NCBI RefSeq assembly: GCF_934632265.1
Contig: NZ_CAKTYH010000108.1
Location: 1 to 6,659 of the forward strand
Direction: 5' to 3'
DNA length: 6,659 nt
From: an uncultured Senegalimassilia sp.
GTDB lineage: Bacteria; Actinomycetota; Coriobacteriia; Coriobacteriales; Eggerthellaceae
Shown here piece by piece: positions 5,624-6,659 of the stretch. Position numbers and translations under genes: made by a program. The notes under the pieces were generated by a model, which was not told the origin of the DNA, did no database searches, and saw only the letters and a program-made list of their open reading frames with translations. How positions within the stretch are numbered: position 1 is the stretch's first letter; each line of letters opens with the position of its first letter.

Positions 5624-6334
5624 ATGGCAAAGCATTCCAAGGCTTACCGCGCTGCCGTCGAGAAGATCGGCGATGCCACCTACGCTCCGCTTGAGGCGTT
5701 CGCTAAGGTGAAGGAAGTTGCAACCACCAAGTTCGATCAGACCATCGAGGCTCATTTCCGCCTGGGTATCGACACCCGTCAGGCCGATCAGCAGCTGCGT
5801 GGCACGGTCTCCCTGCCGAACGGCTCTGGTAAGACCGTCCGCGTCGCCGTTTTCGCCGAGGGCGCTGCAGCTGACGCTGCTCGCGAGGCTGGCGCTGACA
5901 TCGTCGGTACCGACGAGCTGACCGCTCAGATCCAGGCTGGCGAGTTCAACTTCGACGCTGCTGTTGCTACTCCCGATCAGATGGGCAAGGTTGGCCGCCT
6001 GGGCAAGATCCTCGGCCCCCGTGGTCTGATGCCGAACCCGAAGCTCGGCACCGTTACCCCGAACGTCGCTCAGGCTATCAAGGAGCTCAAGGGCGGTCGT
6101 GTGGAGTATCGTGCTGACCGTTATGGTATTGCTCATGTCATCATCGGCAAGGCAAGCTTCACTCCCGAGCAGCTCGCTGAGAACTACGGCGCCGTCTACG
6201 ACGAGATTCTGCGCATGAAGCCTGCTGCTGCTAAGGGCAAGTACGTCAAGTCCGTCAGCGTCTCCGGCACCATGACCCCGGGTGTTGCTGTCGACTCTTC
6301 CGTGAACAAGAACTACACGGTTGCTGCTGAATAA
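5624..6334 (+). CDS. rplA: 50S ribosomal protein L1
   Basis: A 236-residue L1 (E. coli has 234), which binds helices 76-78 of 23S rRNA, forms the L1 stalk and helps release deacylated tRNA from the E site; in many bacteria it also represses translation of the rplK-rplA mRNA. The frame is open from 5564, but the ATG at 5624 is the start because AAAGGA (5612-5617) precedes it by 6 bases and the protein then begins Met-Ala-Lys-His-Ser-Lys, as usual. Domain I is made from both ends of the chain, with Phe-Asp-Gln-Thr-Ile-Glu at 37-42 and Ser-Val-Ser-Val-Ser-Gly-Thr-Met at 210-217; domain II lies between. The family signature Leu-Gly-Pro-Arg-Gly-Leu-Met-Pro-Asn-Pro-Lys-Leu-Gly-Thr-Val-Thr is complete at 130-145. 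A terminator follows, separating it from the expected downstream rplJ-rplL. Confidence 0.98.
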   Translation: MAKHSKAYRAAVEKIGDATYAPLEAFAKVKEVATTKFDQTIEAHFRLGIDTRQADQQLRGTVSLPNGSGKTVRVAVFAEGAAADAAREAGADIVGTDELTAQIQAGEFNFDAAVATPDQMGKVGRLGKILGPRGLMPNPKLGTVTPNVAQAIKELKGGRVEYRADRYGIAHVIIGKASFTPEQLAENYGAVYDEILRMKPAAAKGKYVKSVSVSGTMTPGVAVDSSVNKNYTVAAE

Positions 6335-6357
6335 GCATCTCAGCCATTTCAGCTTAT

Positions 6358-6388
6358 AAGGAGCGGTCCTTCGGGGCCGCTCCTTTTT
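6358..6388 (+). terminator. Intrinsic terminator of the rplK-rplA block, UUCG tetraloop
   Basis: A 12-bp stem (6358-6369 with 6374-6385, one G-U pair) closed by the very stable C(TTCG)G tetraloop and followed by TTTTT (6384-6388), 23 bases after the rplA stop. A strong classical terminator. Its left arm begins with AAGGAG and the bases before it read CTTAT, so it repeats the 11-base string seen at the tuf and rpmG ribosome binding sites. Confidence 0.95.
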
Positions 6389-6389
6389 G

Positions 6390-6612
6390 TATTGCATCAT
6401 AACTTCAGAGCGTCAGACATGTATGCAAATACGCTAAGTTAAGGCGTGTGCCCCTGATTAATGATGGTTCCAAAGATATGACATGCTTTTCACTGGCCCA
6501 TTCTGGTCTCTTGAGTTTGCAGTTTGTTACGTTGCTCGTATTCGGGGCGTCACATTGGGTAAACTTTTCGAGTTGATGCTTGGGCTTATAGGACAAAAAG
6601 TGTGTCCAGTTT
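6390..6612. other. Non-coding stretch between two terminators; possible small RNA or rplJ leader
   Basis: A roughly 220-base stretch that is richer in A+T than the genes and holds no frame I can support; the open minus-strand frame at 6405-6653 has no ribosome binding site, no family resemblance and runs through the terminator stem. Small potential hairpins are GTAT-GCAA-ATAC (6421-6432) and GGACA/TGTCC (6591-6595 with 6603-6607). A GGGCGT copy at 6545-6550 repeats the left arm of the following terminator and could pair with its right arm instead. No convincing promoter was found (CTTATA at 6585-6590 and TATGAC at 6477-6482 both lack a good -35). Confidence 0.4.
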
Positions 6613-6644
6613 TGGGCGTTGACGCAGGTCAACGCCCATTTTTT
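6613..6644 (+). terminator. Strong intrinsic terminator with no visible gene upstream
   Basis: A perfect 11-bp stem TGGGCGTTGAC/GTCAACGCCCA (6613-6623 with 6628-6638) with a GCAG loop and a six-T tract (6639-6644). It reads on the + strand and lies 250 bases past the rplA terminator, with nothing coding between them. It most likely ends a small RNA, or is the attenuator of a leader for the gene to the right (rplJ is the usual neighbour). Confidence 0.92.
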
Positions 6645-6659
6645 ATTGAACAAGTCAAA

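Noticed and set aside
6591..6612. Resemblance to an insertion-sequence end (GGACAAAAAGTGTGTCC)
   Set aside because: No transposase, no matching second end and no target duplication in the window; a simple 5-bp hairpin explains the symmetry.

Overview
The window looks like chromosomal core DNA from a high-GC Gram-positive bacterium, most likely an actinobacterium of the class Coriobacteriia (Collinsella-like). The clues are the order of the translation genes, the sequence of the EF-Tu, small L33 and long SecE, and G+C-rich third codon positions. The genus is an inference from memory of the families, not a database result.

Region by region (all genes on the + strand): (1) 166-1365 encodes an exported cell-wall hydrolase with a twin-arginine signal, a PcsB/CwlO-like coiled coil, a long Ala then Gly/Ser/Asn linker and a C-terminal NlpC/P60 domain; a strong intrinsic terminator follows at 1411-1450. 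(2) 1451-1970 holds no convincing protein gene. It carries two sigma70-type promoters, P1 (1690-1718, preceded by an A-tract and an 11-bp inverted repeat) and P2 (1861-1889, near-consensus), with an unexplained, hairpin-rich stretch between them. (3) tRNA-Tyr(GTA), tRNA-Thr(GGT) and tRNA-Met(CAT) follow in a tight cluster with encoded CCA ends, then a terminator-like hairpin and tuf. (4) tuf ends in its own terminator, followed by rpmG (a 49-codon zinc-ribbon L33), tRNA-Trp(CCA), secE, nusG, rplK and rplA, with a C(UUCG)G-loop terminator after rplA. (5) The last 270 bases are A+T-richer, have no supported gene, and end in another strong intrinsic terminator that has no visible gene to terminate.

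Functionally this is a growth-rate-linked block. It supplies tRNAs and EF-Tu for elongation, three large-subunit proteins (L33, L11, L1), the SecE subunit of the translocon and the transcription factor NusG. The layout tRNAs-tuf recalls the E. coli tRNA-tufB unit, and secE-nusG-rplK-rplA is the classical arrangement that normally continues into rplJ-rplL just outside the window.

I did not find a new defence, mobile or biosynthetic system. The items most worth a second look are the structured stretch between P1 and P2, the terminator placed between the tRNAs and tuf with no visible new promoter, the orphan terminator at the right end (possible small RNA or rplJ leader), the Tat signal on a PcsB-like hydrolase, and an 11-base motif repeated three times.
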